Shown: one piece after another, positions 1-11,515 of the stretch
Layout of the letters: the number at the start of each line of letters is the position of its first letter
How positions within the stretch are numbered: position 1 is the stretch's first letter
Origin: Xenophilus aerolatus
GTDB taxonomy: Bacteria > Pseudomonadota > Gammaproteobacteria > Burkholderiales > Burkholderiaceae_C
Assembly (NCBI GenBank): GCA_029968055.1
Contig: JASCNX010000001.1
Span: forward strand, 1,116,001-1,180,000
DNA length: 64,000 nucleotides
Reading direction: 5' to 3'
Program-made: the position numbers and the translations under genes
Notes under the pieces: model-generated
Seen by the model: the letters and a program-made list of their open reading frames with translations, nothing else
What the model was told of the DNA's origin: nothing
Databases searched by the model: none

Positions 1-200
1 GGGACGATGCGCATGGTGGGACGGTAGGCGTCTGTAATTACCGATAATTATGGAAAGCGCTCGGTGCGGGCGCAAGCGGTCTCGCGTCGGACAAACCCTT
101 GGATTTGCGCTTGCATGGACAATCGCCGCACACGCACCGCACCGCCGGCCGTGCCGCAGGCACCGACCGCGCGCAGGGTCCGGTGCGCCATCCACGATCC

Positions 201-1262
201 ATGAAGCTCCAACAACTGCGGCAGCGCCTGCGCGACGCGGGCGCCGGCGCCGCCCACGAGCAGCGCATCCTGCGCAACTGGTCGCACGCCCTGGCGCGCG
301 AGAGCGGCCGGCGTCGGCCCTCGACCTTCTTCCCGGCCCCGCTGCTGGCCGCCCTGCCCGCCATCGAGGCCGAGCTTGCGCAGCTGGCACGGCTGCGCAC
401 CGCCCATGCCGGTGCAGACGGCTCGGAGCGCCTGCTGGTGGCCCTGGCCGACGGGCAGGCGGTGGAGAGCGTGCTGCTGCCGCGCGACGGGCTGTGCGTG
501 TCGACGCAGGTCGGCTGCGCGGTCGGCTGCCGCTTCTGCATGACCGGCCGCGACGGCCTGCTGCGCCAGGTGGGCAGCGCCGAGATCGTGGCCCAGGTCG
601 CGCTGGCAAGGGCGCGCCGGCCGGTGCGCAAGGTCGTGTTCATGGGCATGGGCGAGCCGGCCCACAACCTGGACAACGTGCTCGAGGCGATCGACTTCCT
701 CGGCACGGTGGGCAACGTGGGCCACAAGAACCTCGTCTTCTCGACCGTCGGCGATCCGCGTGCCTTCGAGCGGCTGCATCGCCAGCAGGTGCGACCGGCC
801 CTCGCGCTGTCGCTGCACACCACGCGCGCCGGGCTGCGCCGCGAATTGCTGCCGCGTGCGCCCGATCTCAGCCCCGAGGAACTGGTCGCTGCCGCGGAAG
901 GCTACGCACGCGCCACCGGCTACCCGGTCCAGTACCAGTGGACGCTGCTGGACGGTGTCAACGACAGCGAGGAAGAACTCGACGGGCTCGTGCAACTGCT
1001 CCAAGGCAAGTACGGCGTGCTCAACGTCATTCCCTTCAACGAGGTCGAGGGTGCGGGCTTCGGCCGGCCGAATTGGGAGCGCTGCCGCGCCTTCGCACGG
1101 ACCTTGCACGAGCGCGGCATCCTCACCAAGCTGCGCGACTCGGCCGGCCAGGACATCGACGGCGGCTGCGGGCAGCTGCGCGCAAGGGTGCTGGCCGCAC
1201 CGCAGCCGCTGCGGCGCACAGCCGCCACGGGTGCCGCTGGCGGGCACCTCGCCGCGCCCTGA
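201..1262 (+). CDS. RlmN/Cfr-family radical SAM methyltransferase (paralogue)
   Basis: A 353-residue radical SAM enzyme of the RlmN/Cfr family, which methylates adenosine in RNA (A2503 of 23S rRNA in the characterised members). The cluster motif CxxxCxxC is at Cys106, Cys110 and Cys113. The extra catalytic Cys99 (in GLCVSTQVGC) and the methyl-carrying Cys near residue 323 (in GGCGQL) are both present, so the catalytic set looks complete. The MGMGEP SAM-binding motif lies near residue 150. I chose the ATG at 201 because the family begins with a short helical domain; a longer frame back to 99 has no family similarity. A canonical RlmN is encoded at 49147-50298, so this is a second, shorter and divergent copy. 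Its RNA target is unknown; it may be A2503, a Cfr-like C8 position, or a different RNA. Confidence 0.85.
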   Translation: MKLQQLRQRLRDAGAGAAHEQRILRNWSHALARESGRRRPSTFFPAPLLAALPAIEAELAQLARLRTAHAGADGSERLLVALADGQAVESVLLPRDGLCVSTQVGCAVGCRFCMTGRDGLLRQVGSAEIVAQVALARARRPVRKVVFMGMGEPAHNLDNVLEAIDFLGTVGNVGHKNLVFSTVGDPRAFERLHRQQVRPALALSLHTTRAGLRRELLPRAPDLSPEELVAAAEGYARATGYPVQYQWTLLDGVNDSEEELDGLVQLLQGKYGVLNVIPFNEVEGAGFGRPNWERCRAFARTLHERGILTKLRDSAGQDIDGGCGQLRARVLAAPQPLRRTAATGAAGGHLAAP

Positions 1263-1297
1263 CACCGCCGGCCTTCGTCATCGAAAGGAACACAGGC

Positions 1298-1906
1298 ATG
1301 CAATCGGCCGACGCCGCGCTCTTCGACGCGGCCTACTACGAGCGCTTCTACTTCGACCATAAGACACGGGTCTCGGACCCGCAGCACGTCGAGCGCCTGG
1401 GCACCTTCGTGTGCAGCTACCTGCAGTACCTGCGGGTGCCCGTGCGGCGCGTGCTCGACGTCGGCTGCGGCATCGGGCTGTGGCGCGACATCGTGACACG
1501 GCACTTTCCGCAGGCGCAGTTCCACGGCGTGGAGATCAGCGACTACCTGTGCCAGCGCTACGGCTGGACGCAGGGCTCGGTGGTGGACTTCACGGCGCGC
1601 GAGCCCTTCGACCTCGTGGTCTGCCAGGGCGTGCTGGCGTACCTCAGCCCGGCCGACCTCAAGCGCGCGCTGCGCAACCTGGGCAGCCTGACCCGCGGCG
1701 CCCTGTACCTGGAGGTGGTCACGCGCGAGGACTACGAGAACGACATCGTGGACGACACGCTGACCGACCCGCGCCTGTTCCGCCACCGCGCCGAGGCGTA
1801 CCGGCGAGGCCTCGCGCCGCACTTCCGGCACGCAGGCGGCGGCGTCTGGCTCAGCCGCGATTGCGAGGTGCCGCTCTACGCCATGGAGTGCGCCGACGAC
1901 GCCTAG
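1298..1906 (+). CDS. Class I SAM-dependent methyltransferase
   Basis: A 202-residue protein with the Rossmann SAM-binding motif VLDVGCGIG at residues 52-60, an acidic residue ending the next strand (GVEIS), and a motif IV-like FDLVVCQGVLAYL. This is the methyltransferase 11/12 fold. The ATG at 1298 has an AAAGGA ribosome site about 10 bases upstream. It follows the RlmN paralogue by 35 bp on the same strand, so the two are probably co-transcribed. The substrate cannot be told from sequence; small-molecule and protein substrates are both possible for this fold. Confidence 0.8.
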   Translation: MQSADAALFDAAYYERFYFDHKTRVSDPQHVERLGTFVCSYLQYLRVPVRRVLDVGCGIGLWRDIVTRHFPQAQFHGVEISDYLCQRYGWTQGSVVDFTAREPFDLVVCQGVLAYLSPADLKRALRNLGSLTRGALYLEVVTREDYENDIVDDTLTDPRLFRHRAEAYRRGLAPHFRHAGGGVWLSRDCEVPLYAMECADDA

Positions 1907-1990
1907 GAGCGCCAGGAAGACGCCGGACCGCGCCGCCTTGTTCTGCGCCCTCGGACGCGAGCCGGACGCCGCCCGGCCCTGAGTGCTCGC

Positions 1991-2983
1991 TCAAAGCTTG
2001 ATGCCGGCGCCCTTGACCGTCGGCCCGAGCACCGCGACCTGCTCCTTCACGAAGCTGTCGAACCTGGCGGTGGTCTCGGGCTTGCCGACGATGCCCAGGT
2101 CCACCATCTTCTTCTGCACCTCGGGCATGACCAGCACCTCGTTGCAGGCCGCATTGAGCTTGGCGACCATGTCGGCCGGCAGCTTCGCCGGGCCGGAGAG
2201 GCCGAAGAAGTTCTCCAGGACCAGCTTGGGCTGGCCCAGCTCGACCACCGTCGGCACCTCGGGCATCAGCGGCGAGCGCGCCGTGCTCGTCACCGCCAGC
2301 GGCACGAGCTGGCCCGTCTTGAAGTACTGCACGTAGGCGGTGATGACGTCGATACCGACCGGGATGATGCCGGCCAGCAGGTCGGTGGTCATCGGGGCAC
2401 CGCCGCGGTAGGGCACGTGCACCAGATTGGCGCCCGTGACCTTGCGCGTCAGCTCGCCGTGGATGTGGCCGACCGAGCCGGGGCCGCCGGAGCCGAAGTC
2501 CACGCGCTCCTTCTGCGCCTTGCCCAGCAACTCGCCGAAGCTCTTGATGCCCGACTCCTTGCTGGCCATGACGACCAGCGGCGCCGAGCCCAGGTAGGCG
2601 ACGTGCGTGAAGGCCACCACCGGGTCGTAGGGCGCCTTCTCCAGCGTGAACGGCCCGAGCGCGATCGGCGTGGTGTTCGACAGCATCAGGGTGTAGCCGT
2701 CGGCCGGTGCCGTGGCCACGATCTGTCCGCCGATGGTGCCGCCCGCGCCGGGCCGGTTGTCGATGACCACCGGCTGGCCGAGCTTGCGGGACAGCTGCTC
2801 GCCCACGATGCGCGCCAGGATGTCGCTGGAGCCGCCGGGGGGAAAGGTGACGACGATCTTGATCGGCTTGTCGGGCCACTGCGCGAAGGCGGGCAGGCCG
2901 AGGGTGGCCAGGCCGCCCGCGCCGAGCAGGCGCAGGGCGCCGCGGCGCGAAAGTGACAGCGAAGTGGTGGTGAGCGAGGGCAT
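1991..2983 (-). CDS. Bug-family tripartite tricarboxylate transporter binding protein
   Basis: A 330-residue periplasmic solute-binding protein of the Bug/TctC family, which captures carboxylates for tripartite tricarboxylate transporters. The N-terminus is a Tat-type signal with twin arginines at 13-14, a hydrophobic stretch and probable cleavage after PAFA (residue 34). The mature start WPDKPIKIVVTFPPGG and the DNRPGAGG segment are Bug hallmarks. No TctA or TctB membrane genes are in the window, as is usual for the many orphan Bug proteins of Burkholderiales. It is divergent from the LysR gene at 3149 across about 165 bp, so that regulator probably controls it. The ligand is unknown. Confidence 0.88.
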   Translation of the reverse strand: MPSLTTTSLSLSRRGALRLLGAGGLATLGLPAFAQWPDKPIKIVVTFPPGGSSDILARIVGEQLSRKLGQPVVIDNRPGAGGTIGGQIVATAPADGYTLMLSNTTPIALGPFTLEKAPYDPVVAFTHVAYLGSAPLVVMASKESGIKSFGELLGKAQKERVDFGSGGPGSVGHIHGELTRKVTGANLVHVPYRGGAPMTTDLLAGIIPVGIDVITAYVQYFKTGQLVPLAVTSTARSPLMPEVPTVVELGQPKLVLENFFGLSGPAKLPADMVAKLNAACNEVLVMPEVQKKMVDLGIVGKPETTARFDSFVKEQVAVLGPTVKGAGIKL

Positions 2984-3148
2984 GGCGGAACCAGAGCAAG
3001 GGCGATGCCTGCGATTGTCGAAAGCGCGCACGGGCACGCCAATTGCCCAAGCCGAATGAACGGCATAGCAGAACGGGCCGGGTGCGAGGCCTTTGGCATT
3101 CGTTTCCGGCCGCATCGGCACCAAAGCTGTGCACCCCCAGACCGATCC

Positions 3149-4120
3149 ATGTCCCGTCCCGACGATCCCTTCGACACCTACCTGCTGCGCGTCTTCAGCA
3201 TCCTGATGCGCGAGCGCAGCGTCTCGCGCACGGCCACGCGCCTGAACCAGTCCCAGCCGGCGATCAGTACCGCGCTCAAGCGCCTGCGCGAGATCTTCGG
3301 CGACCCGCTGCTCGTCAAGGACAAGCAGCGCATGGTGCCGACCGAGCGCGCGCTGCAGCTCGAGGTCTCGGTGCGCGTGGTGCTGGGCGAGATCGACGTG
3401 CTGCTCACGCCCGGCACGGCCTTCGAGCCGGCGACGACCAAGCAGGTCTTTCGCATCGGCACGCCCGACTACCTCGCGCCACCGCTGATGGCCGCCGTCG
3501 TCAACTACATGCGCGGCACCGCACCCAATGCCCGCCTGCTGCTGCAGCCGCTGGGACCCGACTACGACTTCGAGGAGGCGCTGGCCGAAGGCGAGCTCGA
3601 CGTCGTCATCGGCAACTGGCCGCAGCCGCCGGAGCACCTGCGCACCACGCTGCTGCTGGAGGACGAAATCGTCTGCCTGCTCGACCGCGACCATCCGCTG
3701 GCCGGCGGCATGAAGGTGGCCGACTACCTGCAGGGCGCGCACGTCGTGCCCCTGCTCTACAGCATGACGCAACGCGGCGTGGTCGAGACCTCGCTGGCCG
3801 CCCAGCGCATGGCCCGCACCGCCTCGGTCACGGTGCCCTACTTCGGCATGGCGCCGCACCTGCTGCCGGGCACCGACCTGATCTTCACCACCAGCCGGCA
3901 CTTCGCGCAGCACTACGCGGCGATGCTGCCCCTGACCATCGTCCCCTCGCCCATCGACTTCCCGCCGATGCGCTTCTATCAGCTGTGGCACGGTCGCACA
4001 CAGCACGCGCCGGGCCACATCTGGTTCCGGTCGCTGCTCTCGGCCGTGGTGCGCACGGCCGGCGCCACGCGGCACCTGCGCACACCGCCCTTGGCACGGC
4101 CGTCCGGTCTGGCGAGCTGA
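3149..4120 (+). CDS. LysR-family transcriptional regulator
   Basis: A 323-residue LysR-type regulator. The N-terminal winged helix (about residues 5-65) has the typical FSILMRERSVSRTATRLNQSQPA start with recognition helix SQPAISTALKRLR, followed by a dimer helix and a periplasmic-binding-like effector domain (about 90-300). The ATG at 3149 sits just before the conserved HTH, whereas an upstream in-frame start at 3005 would add 48 unrelated residues. It is divergent from the Bug gene at 2983. The usual LysR arrangement predicts a shared operator in 2984-3148 and control of the Bug gene by a carboxylate-type inducer, which is inference. Confidence 0.88.
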   Translation: MSRPDDPFDTYLLRVFSILMRERSVSRTATRLNQSQPAISTALKRLREIFGDPLLVKDKQRMVPTERALQLEVSVRVVLGEIDVLLTPGTAFEPATTKQVFRIGTPDYLAPPLMAAVVNYMRGTAPNARLLLQPLGPDYDFEEALAEGELDVVIGNWPQPPEHLRTTLLLEDEIVCLLDRDHPLAGGMKVADYLQGAHVVPLLYSMTQRGVVETSLAAQRMARTASVTVPYFGMAPHLLPGTDLIFTTSRHFAQHYAAMLPLTIVPSPIDFPPMRFYQLWHGRTQHAPGHIWFRSLLSAVVRTAGATRHLRTPPLARPSGLAS

Positions 4121-4300
4121 GCATTCTGCTTTTGAAGGCGACTTGCGCCCATGCGGCGGGCGCTGGCGGCGCCTTTCCCTTGCGACGGGCGCTGCGGCGC
4201 AGAAAGCGCAGGCTGCCCAGCGCGCGACAGCGCCGCGCCCAGGTGCTCCCGTAGACTGGCCGCGCGCTTTTTTCCAACGACAACGAAGGAGACATTTCCC

Positions 4301-5548
4301 ATGCCGTGCATTCCCCTGCGGCTGCGGCACGCGCTCGCGTCCGCCGCCCTGCTCGCCCTGTCATCCGCCGCCCTCGCCCAGCCGGCCTCGCCGCCGCGCA
4401 TCTCCGACAACGTGGTCAAGATCGGCGTGCTCACCGACCTGTCGGGCGTGTCGAGCGAGAACGCGGGCAAGGGCTCGATCGTGGCGGCGCAGCTGGCCAT
4501 CGACGAGTTCAGCAAGGACCGCAAGGTGCTGGGCATGCCCATCGAGCTGGTCTCGGCCGACTCGCAGGGCAAGACCGACATCGGCGCCACCCGGGCGCGC
4601 GAGTGGTTCGACCAGCAGCAGGTCGACATGATCACGGACCTGACCTATTCCAACGTGGCGCTGGCGGTGACGCGCATCGCCGACGAGAAGAAGCGCTTCG
4701 CCATGGTCACCGGCGCGGGCGCCTCGACCATCAGCGACGACCAGTGCACCGCCCAAGGCGTGCACTGGATGTACGACACCTATTCGCTGGCCAACACCAC
4801 CGTGCCGGCGCTCATCGCCAAGGGCCTGACGAGCTGGTACTTCATCACCGCCGACTACGCCTTCGGCAACGCGCTGGAAAAGGATGCCTCGGCCATCATC
4901 GCCAGGTCCGGCGGCCGCGTGGTGGGCAGTTCCAAGCACCCGATCAACTCGTCCGACCAATCGTCCTACCTGGTCACCGCGCAGGGCTCGGGCGCGCAGG
5001 TCATCGCGCTGGCCAACTCGGGCCTGGACACGCTCAACACCGTCAAGCAGGCGGCGCAGTTCGGCATGGTGCGCGGCGGCAAGCAGACCTTCACGCCGCT
5101 GCTCTCCCTGATCACCGAGGTGCAGGCGATGGGCCTCGCGAATGCCCAGGGCATGGTGCTCACCAACGGCTTCTACTGGGACATGGACGAGCGCGCCCGC
5201 GCTTTCGGCCAGCGCTTCTTCGCCGTGCACAAGAAGATGCCGACCATGATGCAGGCGGCCGTGTACTCGGCGGTGCTCAACTACCTCAAGGCCATCGAGG
5301 CCACGGGCACCGACGACGTCGATGCCGTGGTCGCCAAGCTGCGCACGATGAAGTTCGACGACGCCGTGATCCGCAACGGCCAGCTGCGTGCCGACGGCAA
5401 GATGGTCCACGACATGCTGCTGGTGCAGGTGAAGACCCCCGCCGAATCGAAGAGCACCTGGGACCTCTACAAGGTGCTGCAGACCGTGCCGGGCGACAAG
5501 GCCTTCGCGCCGCTCACCGAGTCGAAGTGTCCGCTGGTCAGGCGTTGA
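4301..5548 (+). CDS. Orphan ABC-transporter substrate-binding protein (branched-chain amino acid type)
   Basis: A 415-residue periplasmic binding protein of the LivJ/Peripla_BP_6 family. A Sec signal peptide of about 26 residues ends in ALA before QPAS. The mature start VVKIGVLTDLSGVSSENAGKG is the family signature, with DQSSYLVTAQGSGAQVI in the middle. The ATG at 4301 has a good GAAGGAGA ribosome site. No permease or ATPase genes of the Liv type are adjacent, so it must share a transporter encoded elsewhere or act as a sensor. In Burkholderiales such orphans bind aromatic acids, amides or amino acids; the ligand here is not known. It follows the LysR gene by 180 bp and need not be co-transcribed with it. 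Confidence 0.85.
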   Translation: MPCIPLRLRHALASAALLALSSAALAQPASPPRISDNVVKIGVLTDLSGVSSENAGKGSIVAAQLAIDEFSKDRKVLGMPIELVSADSQGKTDIGATRAREWFDQQQVDMITDLTYSNVALAVTRIADEKKRFAMVTGAGASTISDDQCTAQGVHWMYDTYSLANTTVPALIAKGLTSWYFITADYAFGNALEKDASAIIARSGGRVVGSSKHPINSSDQSSYLVTAQGSGAQVIALANSGLDTLNTVKQAAQFGMVRGGKQTFTPLLSLITEVQAMGLANAQGMVLTNGFYWDMDERARAFGQRFFAVHKKMPTMMQAAVYSAVLNYLKAIEATGTDDVDAVVAKLRTMKFDDAVIRNGQLRADGKMVHDMLLVQVKTPAESKSTWDLYKVLQTVPGDKAFAPLTESKCPLVRR

Positions 5549-5641
5549 GTCGCCGGACGGTTGCTGCCGGATCCATGGCAGTTCGCACATGCACGGCGGG
5601 CACTCCAGGCGCTGCTCTTTGGTCGGACCGACGGGAGCGGC

Positions 5642-6547
5642 TCAGCGGCCGCCGTCACGTTCGCGGTCGGCCCGTTTCTGCGCCAGGTAGGTCGCGAGCT
5701 CGACCTCCTTGAGCTGGCGCGGATAGCGTTCGGTGGACGCGAACCACAGGCGTTGACGGCGTTCGCGCCGCTCGGCCGGCGGCACGTCCAGGCCCGCCAG
5801 GTAGGCATCGAGCGTAAGAAAGTAGCGCATCGCGTTGCGTTCCACCAGTCCGCGCAGGCCGGTGATGTGCACGGGCTGGCCGTTCTCGTCGCGGCCCGTG
5901 ACGGTGAAGCCCACCTTGTTGGCGCCGAAGGTCGCCAGGTAGGCCTGGGTCGCGAGCTTGACCATCATGTTGTGCTCGTAGCCGTAGCCGAAATGCAGGA
6001 AGGTGCGTTCGTCGTCGAGCCGCACCGCCTCCAGCAGCACGCGGTAGTTGCTGGTGCCGAAGGGCCCTTCGGCGGTGCGCATGTCCACCGCGAGGAAGTC
6101 CGGCGTGGAAGACAGCACGCGGTAGCCGAACGGCAGCTCGAAGGCCTCGTCCACCGGCTTGTCGTAGCGGCGCACCACGCTCAGCGTGAGCATGGCACCG
6201 CCCCCCGCGGCCTGGCCCACGCGGCAGCGGCGGTTGTTGATGTGCAGGGTGAGCAGTTCGCACCACTGCTCGGGCTTCTCCAGCGATTCGCGCAGTTCCT
6301 CGAGCCGGTGGTCGACCACGGCGAAGACGTCGCCCTTGAGGCCGCCCGGCGTCTCGGCCGATTCGAGCACCATCGGCCGGCCCAGGCCGCTCCTGGCCAT
6401 GCGCGGGTTGATCTGCGCGAAGCTGTCGAGCAGGGCCTGGCCACCTGCGGATTCGCCCGCCACCGCGTTGCCGCCCAGGAGCGCCAGCCCCAGCGCGCAG
6501 ACCGCCAGCCAGGCGCGGCAGGAAGCGTGGAGGCACGACGCGGTCAT
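5642..6547 (-). CDS. Exported protein of unknown function
   Basis: A 301-residue protein I do not recognise. It has a Sec-type signal peptide (hydrophobic AWLAVCALGLALLGG, likely cleavage after AVA near residue 30) and no further membrane segment, so it is probably periplasmic. The mature part is soluble-looking, with a conserved-feeling core (WCELLTLHINNRRC, YRVLSSTPDFLAVDM) and a charged C-terminal helix rich in Arg and Glu. The start is taken at 6547; another ATG five codons upstream is possible. It is the downstream neighbour of the DMT permease, 55 bp away on the same strand. No function is assigned. Confidence 0.7.
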   Translation of the reverse strand: MTASCLHASCRAWLAVCALGLALLGGNAVAGESAGGQALLDSFAQINPRMARSGLGRPMVLESAETPGGLKGDVFAVVDHRLEELRESLEKPEQWCELLTLHINNRRCRVGQAAGGGAMLTLSVVRRYDKPVDEAFELPFGYRVLSSTPDFLAVDMRTAEGPFGTSNYRVLLEAVRLDDERTFLHFGYGYEHNMMVKLATQAYLATFGANKVGFTVTGRDENGQPVHITGLRGLVERNAMRYFLTLDAYLAGLDVPPAERRERRQRLWFASTERYPRQLKEVELATYLAQKRADRERDGGR

Positions 6548-6602
6548 GGCGCCACCATACACGCTCCGCGCGACAGTGCCCTGCCCTGCGCGCCTGCCGT
6601 GT

Positions 6603-7526
6603 TCAGTGGGAGGCGGCTGCCACGCCGGCCGTGCGCGGGCGCCGCACCAGCACCGCCATTGCCACGGCCAGCAACGCCGCGCCCGCGCCCTGGCGCCATG
6701 TCATCGCCTCGCCCAGCCACCATGCGGCGAGCACGGCCGCCACCAGCGGCTCGACCAGCGTGCCGACCACGGCGGCAGTGGGCGACAGCCGGCGCGCGCC
6801 CCACGCAAAAGCCAGGTACGCCACCGAGGTGGTGACCACGCCGGTGTAGGCCACCCCCGCCCACTGCCAGCCACCCGCAGGCCATCGCAGACCGGTCGCC
6901 GCCACGACGGCGGCCATGCACAGGGCCGCGACCGTCATGCTCCACGCCGAGGCCGTCGCCGCGGGCAGCTGCGCCGGCATGCGCGCGTTGCCCAGCACCA
7001 CCAGCGCGTAGCACAGCGCCGAACCGAGCGACCAGGCCAGTCCCGCCGCATGGCCGGCCGGCCAGGCGCCCAGGCCGCCCGCCGGTAGCACCAGCAGGCC
7101 GACGCCGAGCACGGCCAGCGCGAGGCCGGCGGCCAGTGCACCATCGGCGCGCTCGTACCCGCGCAGCGTGGCGATCAGCGCCACCAGCACCGGCGCGCAG
7201 CAGATCGAGATCACCGTCGGCAAGGCCGCGCCCAGGTGCGAGATGCCGGCGAACCAGCAGCCCACGTTGAGCGCCATGAGCGCGCCCGTTGCCGCCACAT
7301 GCAGCCGCTGCCGCGCCGGCAAGCGGCCCCAGAGCCCGCGCGGTGCGCCACGCCAGTGCCAGAGCCACAACAGCGGCAGGCCGAGCCCGAAGCGTGCGAG
7401 CGCCAGGTTCCACGGCGACAGGCCCGCTTCGATGAGCGCCTGCGCCACCAATGCGCCGCCGCCCCACAGGGCGCCAGCCATCCACACGCCACCCCATGCG
7501 AGGGCGGCGGACTTCTTCTCTTTCAT
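6603..7526 (-). CDS. EamA/DMT-family transporter
   Basis: A 307-residue integral membrane protein of the drug/metabolite transporter superfamily, with about ten hydrophobic segments and two EamA repeats. The second repeat carries the typical YTGVVTTSVAYLAFAWGARR and VGTLVEPLVAAVLAAWWLGE. Family members export amino acids, nucleosides or other metabolites across the inner membrane; the substrate cannot be predicted. The ATG at 7526 precedes a lysine-rich start (KEKKSA); a GTG seven codons earlier is possible. The 316-bp region upstream is annotated separately. Confidence 0.85.
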   Translation of the reverse strand: MKEKKSAALAWGGVWMAGALWGGGALVAQALIEAGLSPWNLALARFGLGLPLLWLWHWRGAPRGLWGRLPARQRLHVAATGALMALNVGCWFAGISHLGAALPTVISICCAPVLVALIATLRGYERADGALAAGLALAVLGVGLLVLPAGGLGAWPAGHAAGLAWSLGSALCYALVVLGNARMPAQLPAATASAWSMTVAALCMAAVVAATGLRWPAGGWQWAGVAYTGVVTTSVAYLAFAWGARRLSPTAAVVGTLVEPLVAAVLAAWWLGEAMTWRQGAGAALLAVAMAVLVRRPRTAGVAAASH

Positions 7527-7842
7527 GAAAGGTCCGTTCTCCACAGGCCCGCGCCGATGCGCCGCGCATGCACGCACGGCGGGCGTCGGACCGACGATGC
7601 TTCAGCCGCACGCGAGGCCCGCGACCGATGCGTCGGTGCGGCTCGGCGGCGGCCACCCTGTGAGAGCCGAGGCGACAGGCGCGGTGCGCCCAGCGCTCAG
7701 CGGGTGGCCGGCGGGGGAGGAGAACGGTGGAAATGCATGGCGCGATCGTAGCGCGCGTCGCGCGTGCACGGGTGGCCGTTCGGATCGACGGCTGTGCGCG
7801 TCCGGCACCCGGCGACGTGCGCCGAGCCGGCGCAGGACCAGC
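7527..7842. other. 316-bp region without a recognised gene; possible short leader peptide
   Basis: The region between ygiQ and the DMT permease gene holds no recognisable family. One feature is a 13-codon minus-strand frame at 7697-7738 encoding a His/Pro-rich peptide, MHFHRSPPPPATR, with four consecutive prolines. It has no Shine-Dalgarno sequence, but a TACGAT hexamer ends six bases before its ATG, as in leaderless mRNAs. It would lie in the 5' leader of the permease gene, which starts 170 bases downstream. This is suggestive only. Confidence 0.25.
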
Positions 7843-10362
<2,520 letters not shown>

Positions 10363-10538
10363 CGTGGAAAGGAATGGGCAGACGCGGTCCGGGCGGCGGC
10401 GGGGCCCGGTTGTCTGCTACGCGTGGGAATCGCGCATTTTACCGAAGGGGGCGAAGGCCCCACGGGGTCCAAGGCCGGGCCGTGGCCGGCGGCCGCTCCC
10501 GCCGGCAAGACGGGGCGAACCCGGCATTTACTTGCTTC

Positions 10539-10559
10539 TGTCAATCTTTCAAGTTGACA
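10539..10559. promoter_or_regulatory. Candidate MarR-type operator
   Basis: An inverted repeat TGTCAA-N9-TTGACA ends nine bases before the ATG of the MarR-GNAT gene. The right half overlaps the shorter dyad TCAAGTTGA typical of MarR sites. This AT-rich island in a GC-rich intergenic region suggests autoregulation. The TTGACA could also act as a -35 element, but no -10 fits before the start codon. Confidence 0.4.
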
Positions 10560-10567
10560 ATGGCAAT

Positions 10568-11497
10568 ATGCCTGCCTTTTCCGTCCCGACCCCGCAAGTC
10601 AAGGCCGTGCGCCGCTTCAACCGCTTCTTCACCCGCCGCATCGGGGTGCTCGACCCCTACCTCGGCAGCGAACTCTCGCTGACAGACGTGCGCGTGCTGT
10701 ACGAGCTCGCCCACCGCGAAGGCCTGAGCGCCGCCCTGCTGCAGCGCGAACTGGGTGTGGACGCCGGATACCTCAGCCGCATTCTCAAACGCTTCGAAAG
10801 CGCGGGCTGGCTGCGGCGCGCGCCCAACCCGGTCGACGCCCGCCAGAGCCTGCTGCAGCTCACCGAGGCGGGCCATGCGGCCTTCGCGCCGCTTCAGCAG
10901 AAGTCCCGCGACGAGGCGGCCGCGCTGCTGGCGCCCCTGGCGCCTTCGCAGCGCGCCGAGGCGGTGGCGGCCATGGCGCGCCTCGAGTCGCTGCTCGACG
11001 CGCCGCGCCCCGCCACCCGCACGGTGCTGCTGCGCGACCCCGCGGCCGGCGACATCGGCTGGGTGGTGCAGCAGCATGGCGAGGTCTATGCGCGCGAGTA
11101 CGGCTGGAACCTGGAGTTCGAAGCGCTGGTCGCCGACATCGCGGCGCAGTTCGTGCGCAAGTTCCAGCCCCTGTGGGAGAAATGCTGGATCGCCGAACTC
11201 GACGGTGAGCGCGTCGGCGCGATCTTCGTGGTGCGCAAGTCGGCCACGGTGGCGCAGCTGCGCATGCTGATTTTGGCACCGCAGGCCCGTGGCCTGGGCC
11301 TGGGCGCCCGGCTGACCGACGACGCCATCGCCTTCGCCCGCGCCAAGGGCTACCGCAAGATGGTGCTGTGGACCAACAGCTGCCTCACGGCCGCGCGCGC
11401 CATCTATGCCAGGCGCGGCTTCGTGCTCGACAAGTCCGAGGCCTACGAGGGCTTCGGCCAGCAGTTGGTGGGCGAGACCTGGTCGCTGCGGCTGTGA
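10568..11497 (+). CDS. MarR-GNAT fusion: regulator/acetyltransferase
   Basis: A 309-residue two-domain protein. Residues 1 to about 140 form a MarR winged helix (LSLTDVRVLYELAHREGLS, LGVDAGYLSRILKRFESAGW, wing at RRAPNPVDARQ). Residues about 155-309 form a GNAT acetyltransferase with an acetyl-CoA loop in LAPQARGLGLGARL and a typical C-terminal YARRGFVL. Such fusions are common in Proteobacteria and Actinobacteria, and their substrates are largely unknown. The ATG at 10568 matches the usual MarR start. It is divergent from ygiQ across about 205 bp, and a dyad next to its start suggests autoregulation. Confidence 0.88.
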   Translation: MPAFSVPTPQVKAVRRFNRFFTRRIGVLDPYLGSELSLTDVRVLYELAHREGLSAALLQRELGVDAGYLSRILKRFESAGWLRRAPNPVDARQSLLQLTEAGHAAFAPLQQKSRDEAAALLAPLAPSQRAEAVAAMARLESLLDAPRPATRTVLLRDPAAGDIGWVVQQHGEVYAREYGWNLEFEALVADIAAQFVRKFQPLWEKCWIAELDGERVGAIFVVRKSATVAQLRMLILAPQARGLGLGARLTDDAIAFARAKGYRKMVLWTNSCLTAARAIYARRGFVLDKSEAYEGFGQQLVGETWSLRL

Positions 11498-11515
11498 TGC
11501 GCAGGCACGGGCCGC

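Noticed and set aside
1298-1906. The methyltransferase as part of a natural-product cluster with the radical SAM gene.
   Set aside because: No other biosynthetic enzymes or carrier proteins are nearby, and the radical SAM gene is an RlmN-type RNA enzyme.
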